A DNA stretch of 64,000 bases from Methylacidiphilum kamchatkense Kam1 (GTDB lineage: Bacteria; Verrucomicrobiota; Verrucomicrobiia; Methylacidiphilales; Methylacidiphilaceae). The notes under the pieces are model-generated. The model did no database searches and was not told where the DNA came from. It saw nothing but the letters and a program-made list of their open reading frames with translations. The DNA lies in assembly GCF_007475525.1 (NCBI RefSeq), contig NZ_CP037899.1, positions 1,736,001 to 1,800,000 of the forward strand, given 5' to 3'. This document shows positions 28,927 to 38,315 of the stretch, piece by piece (positions within the stretch are counted from its first letter, which is position 1; every line of letters begins with the position of its first letter). A program made the translations under genes and the position numbers.

Positions 28927-29745
28927 TTATGGGACCGTTACAGGCTTATCCTTTTCAAAAGAATATCGTTCGACCTGAATCCAGCGGTCCCCTTCTTTGA
29001 CAGGCTCTTTATGGATCTTTACATCTTTAACAATCAGTTTGCCACTTTTTTCATCGAACCAAAAGTCTATGTCATAAAATTTTTCTGGATCGCCTTTTTC
29101 GCGAAAATCTGTACAGGCAAAATATTCTTTTCCAGGGATTCTTCTCACTGGATTATGAATTTCAACAAATTCCAAAGGAATATCTTTTCCTGTCTTAGGA
29201 TCTTTCAAATAAAAGACTCCTCCTCCTTCCTTCAACTTTTGGGCTATATACTCATGAATGGCTGCTTTAACTTCCCAAGCACGCTTTTGTTCATACTCCC
29301 CAGGATGTTCTGTAGAGGGTAACCACCACCAAGGAATAGGATTACGCGTTTGTAAAACCCATTTATCTCCTTCCCTCTTTGGAAATTTATATACCCTTAT
29401 ATCCATTAAGAGTAGCTGGGTGCCTTTAGGTTTCCACCAAAAATCGAGTTCATAAGGCTTAGAAGCATCCAAACTATCATGAAATTGAACCGTTGCAAAG
29501 TATCCATATCCAGCCAAGGACCGGACCATACGAACTTTTTCATAGACAAGAGAGAGTTCTTGATAAGACACAGGATCGCGAAATTGGAATATGCCATTGG
29601 TAGATTTTTCTGATATATATTTTTGAACTTCTCGCTCAATTTCAGCTTTCGTAAATTCAGTTTCCTGGCAAAGTCCATGGCTAGTGCTAAGAGCCAATAG
29701 AAAAATAGCGATTAAAACACCTTTTTTCAAAAAATACGCATTCAC
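28927..29745 (-). CDS. Exported protein made of two tandem copies of an unrecognised domain
   Basis: The 272-residue protein has a signal peptide (about residues 1-26, ending HGLCQE). Two related blocks of about 95 residues follow, roughly 33-130 and 165-262. Each begins with a helix (VQKYISEK; IHEYIAQK) and continues through F-x-x-D-P (FQFRDP; YLKDP), a short linker to EYFA/GYFAT (YGYFATVQF; KEYFACTDF) and a DFW strand (YELDFWWKPK; YDIDFWFDEK). Each ends K-x-P-x-x-EGD-x-W (FPKREGDKWV; EPVKEGDRWI). A proline/tryptophan-rich linker separates them. I do not recognise the family and assign no function. It is the last gene of a minus-strand group containing DUF420, SCO1 and an ABC-2 exporter. Confidence 0.75.
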   Translation of the reverse strand: MNAYFLKKGVLIAIFLLALSTSHGLCQETEFTKAEIEREVQKYISEKSTNGIFQFRDPVSYQELSLVYEKVRMVRSLAGYGYFATVQFHDSLDASKPYELDFWWKPKGTQLLLMDIRVYKFPKREGDKWVLQTRNPIPWWWLPSTEHPGEYEQKRAWEVKAAIHEYIAQKLKEGGGVFYLKDPKTGKDIPLEFVEIHNPVRRIPGKEYFACTDFREKGDPEKFYDIDFWFDEKSGKLIVKDVKIHKEPVKEGDRWIQVERYSFEKDKPVTVP

Positions 29746-29823
29746 TTTAATGATCCTTTAGAAATAATGGATGAGCGATCCTAGAGCATTGTCAAGAAAT
29801 GTTTTCACAGGCAATGACAATTA

Positions 29824-30249
29824 CTAAGTTTTTGTGAACCAATGGTAGAGCATAAAATAGACTAAAACCCCAGTAATGGACACATAAGCCCAGCTAGGCC
29901 ACAGCAATTTGGTAATCCTGGTATGTTTCTGGAATTGGCCTGTGAGGGCGTAGTAAACAGCAAAAAAAATAGCTGGGAGGTTGACTATGGCAAGGATGGT
30001 GTGCGTTGTCAATATCGTAAAATAGACAGGCCTGGACCAATCGTGCCTAGGAAATGGAGTGGCTCCATGATAATAATGGTAAAGAAGATAACAAGTAAGA
30101 AAAGCAATAGAGAGGCTCACAGCAATGAGCATCGTCCACTTATGCAGGTCCTGTCTGCCACGTTTAATGGCAATATAGCCAAACAAAAGAAAACAGAAAG
30201 TCAGGGCATTTAAGGAAGCATTAATAGCAGGCAAATCTTTTACTTGCAT
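29824..30249 (-). CDS. DUF420 (YozB/CtaM-like) membrane protein
   Basis: The 141-residue protein has four membrane helices. Histidines lie near the membrane faces (DLHKW, LLYHYYHG, TTHTILA, LYHWF) and the conserved turn RPVYFTILTTHTILA is typical of DUF420. In Bacillus and Staphylococcus members of this family (CtaM/YozB) help mature haem-copper oxidases. The neighbouring SCO1 gene, 85 bases upstream, agrees with a role in cytochrome oxidase assembly. The histidines might bind haem or copper, which is inference. Confidence 0.82.
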   Translation of the reverse strand: MQVKDLPAINASLNALTFCFLLFGYIAIKRGRQDLHKWTMLIAVSLSIAFLTCYLLYHYYHGATPFPRHDWSRPVYFTILTTHTILAIVNLPAIFFAVYYALTGQFQKHTRITKLLWPSWAYVSITGVLVYFMLYHWFTKT

Positions 30250-30334
30250 CGAATTGAAGAGTCTTTTCTTCTAGAAGAGAAAAAGCAAGGCAAATGACTT
30301 TAAAATCCAGCTCGCTTTGCAGTTTTCTCTTTTC

Positions 30335-31012
30335 TTATGTTCCTTTGTTCGTCTTTGAAGATTCTTGTAATAAAAGAAGAATATCTATGGAAATATCCCT
30401 TGGCGTTTTTTGATTGAGTCCATCATAATATTTCCTAATAAATCCATCCTGGTCTATTAATACAAATTGAGTCGAGTGAAAGAATTTTCCTTCCGCTTGC
30501 ACTTTATCTTTAGGATTCTCCCCCATCCCCAATGCTAGCCCCTTGACCACAAAATCCTGAACTTCTTGAGGTTTCCCCGTTACAAAGAACCAAAAAGAAG
30601 GGTCCGCATGATATCCCTCAGCGTATTTTCTCAAAACAGCTCCAGAATCTTCTTCTGGATCAATAGAAATGGACACTAGCCTTACTCCTTCAATTTTTCC
30701 AAGAATACTTTGCAACTGAGACATCCTAAGTGTTTCGGTCGAACAAGGACCAGGACAGTGTGTATAAATGAGATCAGCTACCCAAATTTTCCCCTTTAAG
30801 TCGTTGGCAGTTATCGTAACCCCATCGGATCGAACAAAAGAAAAAGGGGGAATTTGCCTAATTTTAGGCATGTTGGACCTCGCTTTCCAGTATTTTACCT
30901 GAAAGTAGCTGGATGTTAGGTTCAGGAAAAAGGAAATAGCAACAAGAGATATAAATAGAACAACGAGGGTCTTAATAAGACTTTGAGAGTTTTCTTGGCG
31001 TTGCAGGCTCAT
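30335..31012 (-). CDS. SCO1/SenC copper-binding protein
   Basis: The 225-residue protein has an N-terminal membrane anchor (about residues 14-32) and a thioredoxin-like domain. It carries the copper ligands CPGPC (THCPGPCSTETLRM) and a later His in FHSTQFVLIDQDG. The sequence GKIWVADLIYTHCPGPC matches SCO1. It delivers copper to the CuA site of cytochrome c oxidase or acts as a thiol reductant for it. Its ATG overlaps the stop of the ABC permease by 4 bases, indicating one operon. Confidence 0.92.
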   Translation of the reverse strand: MSLQRQENSQSLIKTLVVLFISLVAISFFLNLTSSYFQVKYWKARSNMPKIRQIPPFSFVRSDGVTITANDLKGKIWVADLIYTHCPGPCSTETLRMSQLQSILGKIEGVRLVSISIDPEEDSGAVLRKYAEGYHADPSFWFFVTGKPQEVQDFVVKGLALGMGENPKDKVQAEGKFFHSTQFVLIDQDGFIRKYYDGLNQKTPRDISIDILLLLQESSKTNKGT

Positions 31013-31803
31013 GGATTTTTCACTTTTATTTTATCGGTCACCCAAATACTTATTGCAGTGACAAGCACAAAAAATATAAATGTTATAACAAAATACATAG
31101 CTAACGTGTGGAGAGCAAGAGTAGAATGTGGAGACAACCAAAACCGTAACATCTCTAATCCGTAATACAATGGATTAAGAAAAATCAGCGTTTTAATCCA
31201 CCCATAGGCTCCTTCAGCAGGAAACAAGGCTCCTGATAAGAGCCATAAAGGCATCAGGAAGAGATTCATCAAAGCATGATAGCCTTGAACAGAATCAAGT
31301 GGCCATGCAAGAATATAGCCCACCGCAGTCATGGCCATTCCTAGCAAGAATAAAGTAACCACCACTCCAAGCAATCGCTCTAGACTAAATGGGATACCTA
31401 GAGGCAGAGACAAAAAATAAACAAGTAATGCTTGCAACAAGCCTAAGGAAGTGCCGCCTAAGAGCTTCGAAAAGACAATCGAACTACGCGATATTGGGGC
31501 ACACAGCACCCCTTGTAGGAAACCTTCCTTTCTGTCCTCGATGATGGAAATAGTCGAGAAAATAGCTGTAAAAAGAAGGATGAGAAGAAGCATCCCTGGG
31601 AAAAAGTATAGCAGATAGTTCGGTTCATTGGATGAATGGAAAGATTTTCCTACCCCAGATCCGATTAAAAGCCAAAATACCAAAGGAGTACCAAGGGCTC
31701 CTATGATTCTATTTTTTTGGCGCAGGAATCGGACAACCTCTCGCATCCATAGCGTATAAATAGCTAAAGGGAGATTTTCCATTCTTCTAATGGGTTGTTT
31801 CAT
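31009..31803 (-). CDS. ABC-2 type exporter permease
   Basis: The protein of about 264 residues has six membrane helices and the ABC-2 pattern. TLWMREVVRFLRQKNRIIGALGTPLVFW starts the family domain (in part), SIIEDRKEGFLQGVLCAPISRSSIVFSKLLGG is the cytoplasmic coupling region (in part), and the last helices contain MPLWLLSGALFP, a strong ABC-2 signature. It forms the channel for the ATPase encoded just upstream. An ATG at 31803 overlaps the ATPase gene by 17 bases; 31821 and 31782 are other in-frame starts. The substrate is unknown; SCO1 and DUF420 downstream suggest respiratory-chain assembly. Confidence 0.88.
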   Translation of the reverse strand: MKQPIRRMENLPLAIYTLWMREVVRFLRQKNRIIGALGTPLVFWLLIGSGVGKSFHSSNEPNYLLYFFPGMLLLILLFTAIFSTISIIEDRKEGFLQGVLCAPISRSSIVFSKLLGGTSLGLLQALLVYFLSLPLGIPFSLERLLGVVVTLFLLGMAMTAVGYILAWPLDSVQGYHALMNLFLMPLWLLSGALFPAEGAYGWIKTLIFLNPLYYGLEMLRFWLSPHSTLALHTLAMYFVITFIFFVLVTAISIWVTDKIKVKNP

Positions 31804-32818
31804 CTTCTTTATCTCCAACAATAAATTGACGACCCGTCAAATGGAGAAAGACATCTTCTAAAGAGGTTTTAGCAATCGTCATAGCCGTAATATAACTCTG
31901 ATGCCTTTCCAACAAATCTGCTGCAAATTGAAGAAGGGCTTGTGGACTTTCATCCTTTTTCGATTCAACAACAAGCGCCCCGTTGAGTTTTACAGGTGCC
32001 CTCCCAAGGCTAAGGATATCCTTTTCTAATATATCTGTAGAAGATGACCGAATCGTAAGAACGAGTCCTGGGAGTAAAGACCTAAGCCGATCTGGACTAT
32101 CCCAGGCAATGACTTTTCCTTGGTCTAAGATTAACACCTTATCGCATCTTTCTGCTTCATCCATCAGATGAGTCGTAACTAAGATGGTCAGATTTAATTC
32201 TTTTCTCAGAGTAAAAAGATAGTTCCAAATATCTCTGCGTGCGGCCGGATCGATTCCCGTACTTGGCTCATCCAGAATTAAGACTTCCGGCCGATGCAAT
32301 ATCCCTTTTGCCACTTCAACCCTTCTTTGGAGCCCTCCCGATAAAGTCTCCACAAGATCTTTTTTTCTTTCAGAAAGATGAAAGAGCTTTAATAATTCGT
32401 CGATCCGATTCCGCAACTCTTTGCCATGTAAATTATACAAGTGGCCTTGATGCAACAAATTCTCTTCGACAGTTAATTTTTTATCTAGGCTGGGTGACTG
32501 AAAGACAATACCCATGATGGCACGAGCCGAAGCACTTTCTTCAGGATAAGAAAACCCAGAAATATTGACGGTTCCAGAGGACAAAGGTAATAAAGTGGAA
32601 AGAATTCTAAAAAGGGTTGTTTTCCCACTGCCATTAGGACCCAGAATCCCTGCAATCATCCCCTCTGCCACCTCGAAACTGACATTATTTAAAGCTAAAC
32701 GCTCTCCATATGAAAAAGTTAGATTTTTTACTTCTACTTTGGTTCGCCGTATAATCTTTTCTGTTCTTACAGATTCAGTTTGAATAGGAAAATCTGTACT
32801 CATTTTAAAAATTTCCAA
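31787..32818 (-). CDS. ABC-2 type exporter ATP-binding protein
   Basis: The 343-residue protein has one ABC ATPase domain: Walker A GPNGSGKTT (about residues 58-66), Q-loop GIVFQSPSL, signature LSGGLQRRVEVAKG, Walker B VLILDEPSTGID and switch His in LVTTHLMDEAERC. A C-terminal extension of about 80 residues with SLEDVFLHLTGR is typical of the DrrA/CcmA-like exporter subfamily. It energises the downstream permease, whose start overlaps this gene. ATG codons at 32818 and 32803 are possible starts. Confidence 0.93.
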   Translation of the reverse strand: MEIFKMSTDFPIQTESVRTEKIIRRTKVEVKNLTFSYGERLALNNVSFEVAEGMIAGILGPNGSGKTTLFRILSTLLPLSSGTVNISGFSYPEESASARAIMGIVFQSPSLDKKLTVEENLLHQGHLYNLHGKELRNRIDELLKLFHLSERKKDLVETLSGGLQRRVEVAKGILHRPEVLILDEPSTGIDPAARRDIWNYLFTLRKELNLTILVTTHLMDEAERCDKVLILDQGKVIAWDSPDRLRSLLPGLVLTIRSSSTDILEKDILSLGRAPVKLNGALVVESKKDESPQALLQFAADLLERHQSYITAMTIAKTSLEDVFLHLTGRQFIVGDKEDETTH

Positions 32819-32846
32819 CTCGAAAAAAAATGCTACTAACTACTTC

Positions 32847-34220
32847 CTAATTAACATGACTTTTTTGGATGTTCAATTCACGATATTCTCCAAAGTCTTG
32901 CCGATTTTGCTTTTGAAAACTCAAATAGCCATGAAGAATCTTTGCCGTTTTTTCTCCCACTCCTAAATTCTCTAAAAACAAGGCTTTTGCCCTTTCTCCT
33001 AACAACTTTCTTGCCTTTTCCTCTGCAATCAGACTCTTTAGTTGATGCGAAAACTCCTCCTTGTTTTGCACTACCACAATAGCTTTTTGATCCACAAAAA
33101 GATTCAATAATAATTTAAAGTTTTGCATATTTGGTCCGACTATAATCGCTTTTCCTGCTTTGGCAGCCTCTATAAAGTTCTGCCCACCTTTGGCTGTCAA
33201 ACTTTTCCCTACAAAAACTAGATCAGCTTTTTCATAGAGAGAACGCAACTCTCCAGTAGAATCGACAATAAGGATATCAAAATCGCCTTCTGGATTCTTC
33301 TCCTTTTCCAAGCTGGAGCGCAATTTCGAATTAAGTCCAAATTGATCACAGAGCTTTTTGATCTCTTTAGCTCTTTCGGCATGTCGAGGAGCCAGGACTA
33401 AACGCAAATTCGGCCAATGTTTTCTAAGCTTGATAAACTCCCTCAAAAGAATATCCTCTTCTCCCCGATGCGTACTGCCTCCCAAAACAACAAGGTTTTT
33501 TGAATCCCAACCAACTTTTGTCCACCACCCTAAAGAAAGTTCCGTTTGGCTTCTATAATTAGCGACGTCAAACTTCATACTCCCTAATCGAAAAATTCTT
33601 TCGGGTGGAAACCCTACCTTTACAAATCGTTCGATTTCAGAATCATCCGTTACTAATATCAAACTCAACTTGTTCAGATAAGGCTTCATAAACCAAGAAA
33701 AAATTTTATACCACCTTTCCGTTCTTTCTGATAGTCGAGCATTGCACAGCAAAACAGGAATCTTCCTTTCAGAGGCTTCTGCCAAGAAATTCGGCCATAT
33801 TTCAGTCTCGATAAGCACCACTAGCTTTGGGTGAAGATAAGAAAAAGTGCGACGGACAGCCCATGGAAAATCGAGAGGAAAATAAAAGACAAAACATTTT
33901 TCTTTGGGTTCCGATCCAGCAAGTCGAAAACCGGTAGCAGTGGTTGTAGAAAAGGCAACTTTGATATTAGGATCTATTTTCCAAAGCTCTTTTAATATGA
34001 CTTTTCCGATCATCACTTCTCCCACACTCACTCCATGGATCCACAAATCTACCCCTTGCCCATCGTTCAGCTCTCGCTTTGGATACAATCCTAATCTTTG
34101 GTCAATTCCATCGAAAGGATTGCCCCTTCGTTTCAGTTTTATAAAATAATAGGGAAGGCAAAGGATGGTAAAAAGTCCAAACAAGAAGGAATAAAGCCAA
34201 CGGAGAAAAAAAGACTTCAT
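32847..34220 (-). CDS. waaA: 3-deoxy-D-manno-octulosonic acid (Kdo) transferase
   Basis: This 457-residue GT30-family glycosyltransferase has an N-terminal membrane segment. DLWIHGVSVGEVMIGKVIL contains the conserved acceptor-site Glu. VLIETEIWPNFL, PVLLCNARLSERTERWY, VVLGGSTHRGEEDILL and FVGKSLTAKGGQNFIEAAKAG are WaaA signatures. It attaches Kdo to lipid A on the inner membrane, so the organism makes lipopolysaccharide. It lies between the recombinase gene (15-base gap) and the ABC exporter, probably in one transcript. Confidence 0.94.
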   Translation of the reverse strand: MKSFFLRWLYSFLFGLFTILCLPYYFIKLKRRGNPFDGIDQRLGLYPKRELNDGQGVDLWIHGVSVGEVMIGKVILKELWKIDPNIKVAFSTTTATGFRLAGSEPKEKCFVFYFPLDFPWAVRRTFSYLHPKLVVLIETEIWPNFLAEASERKIPVLLCNARLSERTERWYKIFSWFMKPYLNKLSLILVTDDSEIERFVKVGFPPERIFRLGSMKFDVANYRSQTELSLGWWTKVGWDSKNLVVLGGSTHRGEEDILLREFIKLRKHWPNLRLVLAPRHAERAKEIKKLCDQFGLNSKLRSSLEKEKNPEGDFDILIVDSTGELRSLYEKADLVFVGKSLTAKGGQNFIEAAKAGKAIIVGPNMQNFKLLLNLFVDQKAIVVVQNKEEFSHQLKSLIAEEKARKLLGERAKALFLENLGVGEKTAKILHGYLSFQKQNRQDFGEYRELNIQKSHVN

Positions 34221-34235
34221 ATTATCTAGATGTGT

Positions 34236-35183
34236 TTACTGCGCTCTGGGATGCGCGCGCTGATAAGAGGCTCTTAAATGCTCCGCACTTACTGAGGTAT
34301 AAATTTGAGTTGTCGATAAATGAGAATGACCTAGTAACTCTTGGATACTCCTCAAATCCGCTCCTCCTTCCAATAGATGCGTGGCAAAGGTATGTCTTAA
34401 CTTATGAGGGCTTATCGACTGATCCAATCCAGCAATCATAAGGTATTCTTTCAAAGCAAGTTGGAAAAAACGCGGAGTCAATGGCTTCCCTCTTGAAGAA
34501 ACGAAAAGAAACTCGGAGTCATAAGGACAAACGTTAAGGTAATCGCAGATAGCAGCGGTAGCAACCTCTCCAATGATGCAAAATCTTTCTTTTTTCCTTT
34601 TCCCTTTAACAAGAAGAGCCAGTTCAGCAGGAAAAAAATTTTTTCTCTTTAATGCGCACAGCTCTCCAACTCGAATACCCCCACCATAAAGGGTTTCTAA
34701 CCACGCCTGGTCTCTTTTCCATTGCCATTCTTTCCATTTGGATTTTGTTCCTTTTTCCTTCTCCTTTTCCCATTTCTGGCAAGGCGCATCGAGTAAGGCG
34801 CGAATCTGCTCCAAACTAAGATATCTAGGAAGGGGCCGAAAGAGTTTGGGTAAGGAAAGATTAGAAAGAGGACTTTCTTTTCCTTGTTCTTGATGTTGAT
34901 AATAAAATTTAAAAAACGAACGAAGGGCAGCAAATCTCAATCGGATGGAACTCTGCTTTAAATCAGGTTTTTTAGAAAGAAAATACAGATAGCTTCTGCA
35001 TTCTTCCTTCCCTACCTCTCTACAAGATTGCCATTTTCCCCAGGAAAAAAATTCTCTTAATGCCTGCCCGTAGTTCCGTAGGGTATAAGAAGAAAAATTT
35101 TTCTCAGAAAGATAATGGATAAATTTCTTCAGAGACTCTGCTACTTCTGGTGATAAAAGGCCTTTTTCTTTTTCTAATGCCAT
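34236..35183 (-). CDS. xerC: Tyrosine recombinase XerC/XerD type
   Basis: The 315-residue protein has an N-terminal core-binding SAM-like domain (FIHYLSEKNFSSYTLRNYGQALREFFSW, in part) and the catalytic domain. All active-site residues are present: Arg in YGGGIRVGELCAL, Lys in LLVKGKRKKER, His-x-x-Arg in SPHKLRHTFATHLL, His in LLGHSHLSTTQ and Tyr in IYTSVS. Xer proteins resolve chromosome dimers at dif. XerC versus XerD cannot be decided from this window. There are no integration sites or mobile genes nearby, so a housekeeping role is favoured. Confidence 0.9.
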   Translation of the reverse strand: MALEKEKGLLSPEVAESLKKFIHYLSEKNFSSYTLRNYGQALREFFSWGKWQSCREVGKEECRSYLYFLSKKPDLKQSSIRLRFAALRSFFKFYYQHQEQGKESPLSNLSLPKLFRPLPRYLSLEQIRALLDAPCQKWEKEKEKGTKSKWKEWQWKRDQAWLETLYGGGIRVGELCALKRKNFFPAELALLVKGKRKKERFCIIGEVATAAICDYLNVCPYDSEFLFVSSRGKPLTPRFFQLALKEYLMIAGLDQSISPHKLRHTFATHLLEGGADLRSIQELLGHSHLSTTQIYTSVSAEHLRASYQRAHPRAQ

Positions 35184-35342
35184 CGAAACAGTCCTCTTTC
35201 TATCATTCTTGTTTATTAAGAAAAAGAAAAGAGAAAAAAGAACTTTTACTTTCAGCAGCCATTTGATGTGTTACAGACACCCTTCTTAGGCCATAGGATA
35301 TAGAAAAAATGTTGAAATTTCTTTCAAAGGTTTTTCATTTAG

Positions 35343-38174
35343 ATGAATCAAAAAACCAAGCAACTGTTAAACTTTCAAACTAAAAAAAAATTGGTGAAAC
35401 ATTTACCTCATATTTCCGCTGAACACGATTTTTCCATTTTATCGAAAACCATCCATTTTTTAGGCGATACCTTAGGACGGGTCATTACGAATTTAGAAGG
35501 TAAAAAAATACTCGCCATAGAAGAAACTATAAGGAAATTGGCCAAAGAAAGCCGACAAGGCAAAGAAGAAGCCACTAAAGCTCTCCTACGTATAGTCCAA
35601 GGGTTAGATACTGACATCGCCTATCGAATGGCTATGGCTTTTACTTGTTACTTCGAATTGGTCAATATTGCTGAAGAAAATTATCGAGTTCGGATTTTAA
35701 AGAAAAGACGGGCAAACCAACTGCTCTATCCCAAAAAGGCTATTCCTAAAGAATCGATCGAATCGGCTTTGTTTGAGTTAAAAAAAGCGAAAGTTACCAA
35801 AAAGCAAATCCAAGAAATTTTAGAAAAAATGGAGATCGTTCTTGTTTTCACTGCCCATCCAACAGAAATCAAAAGGCAAACGGTATTAAATAAGCTTTGC
35901 GAAATATCCTTCCTGTTAAAACAAGCATTTGGTACTGTCAGACTGCCTCAAACCATTCAGACCGAAATAGAACGATTAATCGCTTCACTGTGGCTAACGG
36001 AACGGTCGAGATCAAAAAATCCTCAGGTCTTAGATGAAGTCCGAACAGGACTCTGGTATTTTGAACATACCCTATGGGATGTCATCCCTGAGCTCCATAA
36101 TGAATTCAAAAGAGTCCTTCATATTTATTACCCTGGAGTTTCCTTAAAACCCAGATGGATCTCCTTTGGCTCATGGATTGGAGGAGATAGGGACGGGAAC
36201 TTTCAAGTGACAACAGCCACAACCGCCGCTACACTTATTTTGCAGCGCAATCTAGCCCTAAAAAAAATTGCTCAAAGCCTTCTTCAACTTTCCGAAGTCT
36301 TCTCTGTTTCTAGTCAACATATTGCCCCCTCCAAAAATGTCCTTGGGCTTTTAGAGGAAAAACTCAAAGTTTTTCCCTCTCTTAAAGAAGAATACGAGAG
36401 TTACCCCAACGAGCCATACCGCCTATTGTTATTAGCTCTAAAAAAAGAAGTCGAAATGGCTATCGATACTATCACTGAAAAAGATCTGCTCGATTTCTTC
36501 ACCGAACCGCTGCCTCGTTGCTTCACACTGAATACCATAAACGCCGTTCTAGAAGCAATTGAAGAGAATTTTAAGGCACCAAATACTCGAATTTTTCTTG
36601 AGGGAGAATTTCAAAAACTAAAACAGAGAATCGAAGTCTTTGGCCTCCATATTTTCTCTTTAGATATCCGGCAACATTCCTCTATGCATCAAGAAGCTAT
36701 TGAAGAGCTACTCCAACTCAATGGCAATGGTGTCAAATCCTACGCGACTCTCAAAGAAGAAGAAAAGGTCGAAGTTCTAAATAGCTTGTTCCAGAAGCCT
36801 TTCCCTTCTCTTCCATCTCTTTACAGCCATGGAAGCGAAAAGCTCAAGGAAATCCTAGGGCCTATCCTCGTTTTTTCTAGATCAATACGGATCTTAGGAA
36901 AAGAAGCATGCGGATGTTATTTGATCAGCATGACTTCTGGCTTATCTGATATCCTCGAAGTCCTTTATCTTTGTGAAATATGCGATTGTTTCATTGATAT
37001 TGCTCCACTTTTTGAAACTCTTTCGGACTTAAAGTCAGCTCCAAAGATTCTAGAGGATCTTCTCTCTCACCCACTTTATAGAAAGTATCTGCAAAAACGA
37101 AACAACAAACAGATAGTCATGCTGGGCTATTCGGATAGTAACAAAGATTGCGGATATATGACTTCTAATTGGTGGCTTTATCACATACAAGAAAGGCTCC
37201 ATGAAGTTTGTCAATCGCACGGAGTCGATCTTATCCTTTTTCATGGGAGAGGGGGGACCATTGCCCGCGGAGGAGGTCCAGCAGCAAAAGCTATTTTAGC
37301 CCAACCCAAAGGGCTTTTAGACGGAAAAATTAGGATTACAGAGCAAGGAGAAGTGCTGTCCACCCGTTATCATGATTTCGATATCGCTTTTCGAATCCTC
37401 GAACAAACCGCCTATGGGGTACTCCTTGCTATTTATAAGAGTAGAAAAAGAAGCGTGATTCCAAAATCTTGGAAAACTATTATAGAGTCGATCGCCGAAA
37501 ATAGTTATGTTGCCTATACTCAATTGGTTCAAAATGAAGTCGATTTTTTGCGTTTTTGGCAAGAGGTCACCCCAATCAACGAAATCGGGTCTTTAAAAAT
37601 TGCTTCCCGGCCTATTTTCCGTTTTCAGTCTAAAAGTTTCGAAGATCTTAGAGCCATCCCATGGGTGTTCTCTTGGATGCAAACTCGGTTCGTTATTCCT
37701 GGCTGGTATGGCATAGGATCAAGTTTAAAAATAGCAATTGAATCTAGTCCTGAATCTTTATCCATCCTACGACAGATGTACGAAAAATGGCCTTTTTTTC
37801 AAACTGTCATAGATAATGCCCAACTTTCCCTCGCTAAAACAGATATTGACATTGCTAAACTGTATTGTTCGTTAGCCACCAACAGAAACCTCAGCGACAA
37901 AATATTTGCAATAATAGAATCAGAATACAAGCAAACGGTCGAAACTATCCTGAAAATAACCAATCAAACTTCCATTCTAGATCATGAGCCCATTCTTCAA
38001 AGATCTATCCGATTAAGAAATCCTTATGTAGATCCACTCAATTTTATTCAAGTAGAGATGATCCGAAGAAACCGCAGCGGCTCAATCACCGATCCAAATG
38101 AGATTGACAAGATCCGGTCAGTCATCGAATTAACTATCAATGGAATCAGCGCAGGGCTAAGAAACACTGGATAG
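35343..38174 (+). CDS. ppc: Phosphoenolpyruvate carboxylase
   Basis: The 943-residue protein has full PEPC length. The catalytic VFTAHPTEI is near residue 175, followed by GGDRDGNF, GYSDSNKDCGY and LFHGRGGTIARGGGPA with the essential His and Arg. The C-terminus RRNRSGSITDPNEIDKI to GISAGLRNTG replaces the usual AAGMRNTG end. It carboxylates PEP to oxaloacetate, replenishing the TCA cycle. It is divergent from the recombinase gene across 159 bases. Confidence 0.96.
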   Translation: MNQKTKQLLNFQTKKKLVKHLPHISAEHDFSILSKTIHFLGDTLGRVITNLEGKKILAIEETIRKLAKESRQGKEEATKALLRIVQGLDTDIAYRMAMAFTCYFELVNIAEENYRVRILKKRRANQLLYPKKAIPKESIESALFELKKAKVTKKQIQEILEKMEIVLVFTAHPTEIKRQTVLNKLCEISFLLKQAFGTVRLPQTIQTEIERLIASLWLTERSRSKNPQVLDEVRTGLWYFEHTLWDVIPELHNEFKRVLHIYYPGVSLKPRWISFGSWIGGDRDGNFQVTTATTAATLILQRNLALKKIAQSLLQLSEVFSVSSQHIAPSKNVLGLLEEKLKVFPSLKEEYESYPNEPYRLLLLALKKEVEMAIDTITEKDLLDFFTEPLPRCFTLNTINAVLEAIEENFKAPNTRIFLEGEFQKLKQRIEVFGLHIFSLDIRQHSSMHQEAIEELLQLNGNGVKSYATLKEEEKVEVLNSLFQKPFPSLPSLYSHGSEKLKEILGPILVFSRSIRILGKEACGCYLISMTSGLSDILEVLYLCEICDCFIDIAPLFETLSDLKSAPKILEDLLSHPLYRKYLQKRNNKQIVMLGYSDSNKDCGYMTSNWWLYHIQERLHEVCQSHGVDLILFHGRGGTIARGGGPAAKAILAQPKGLLDGKIRITEQGEVLSTRYHDFDIAFRILEQTAYGVLLAIYKSRKRSVIPKSWKTIIESIAENSYVAYTQLVQNEVDFLRFWQEVTPINEIGSLKIASRPIFRFQSKSFEDLRAIPWVFSWMQTRFVIPGWYGIGSSLKIAIESSPESLSILRQMYEKWPFFQTVIDNAQLSLAKTDIDIAKLYCSLATNRNLSDKIFAIIESEYKQTVETILKITNQTSILDHEPILQRSIRLRNPYVDPLNFIQVEMIRRNRSGSITDPNEIDKIRSVIELTINGISAGLRNTG

Positions 38175-38315
38175 TCTTCCCTTCCAGCTCTTCCTAGAGA
38201 TCTTTTTCCATAAGAAGGCTGGAGCTTTCGAAGCTTAAATAAAGTGCTATCTTCCAAACTAAAAAAAAAGATTTTTTCTTTGCTAATTGCCTATTTTATG
38301 CAATAATACTCCTAG

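Noticed and set aside
34236-35183. Tyrosine recombinase as evidence of an integrated element
   Set aside because: No attachment repeats, tRNA junction, phage or transfer genes are nearby; a chromosomal Xer role fits better.
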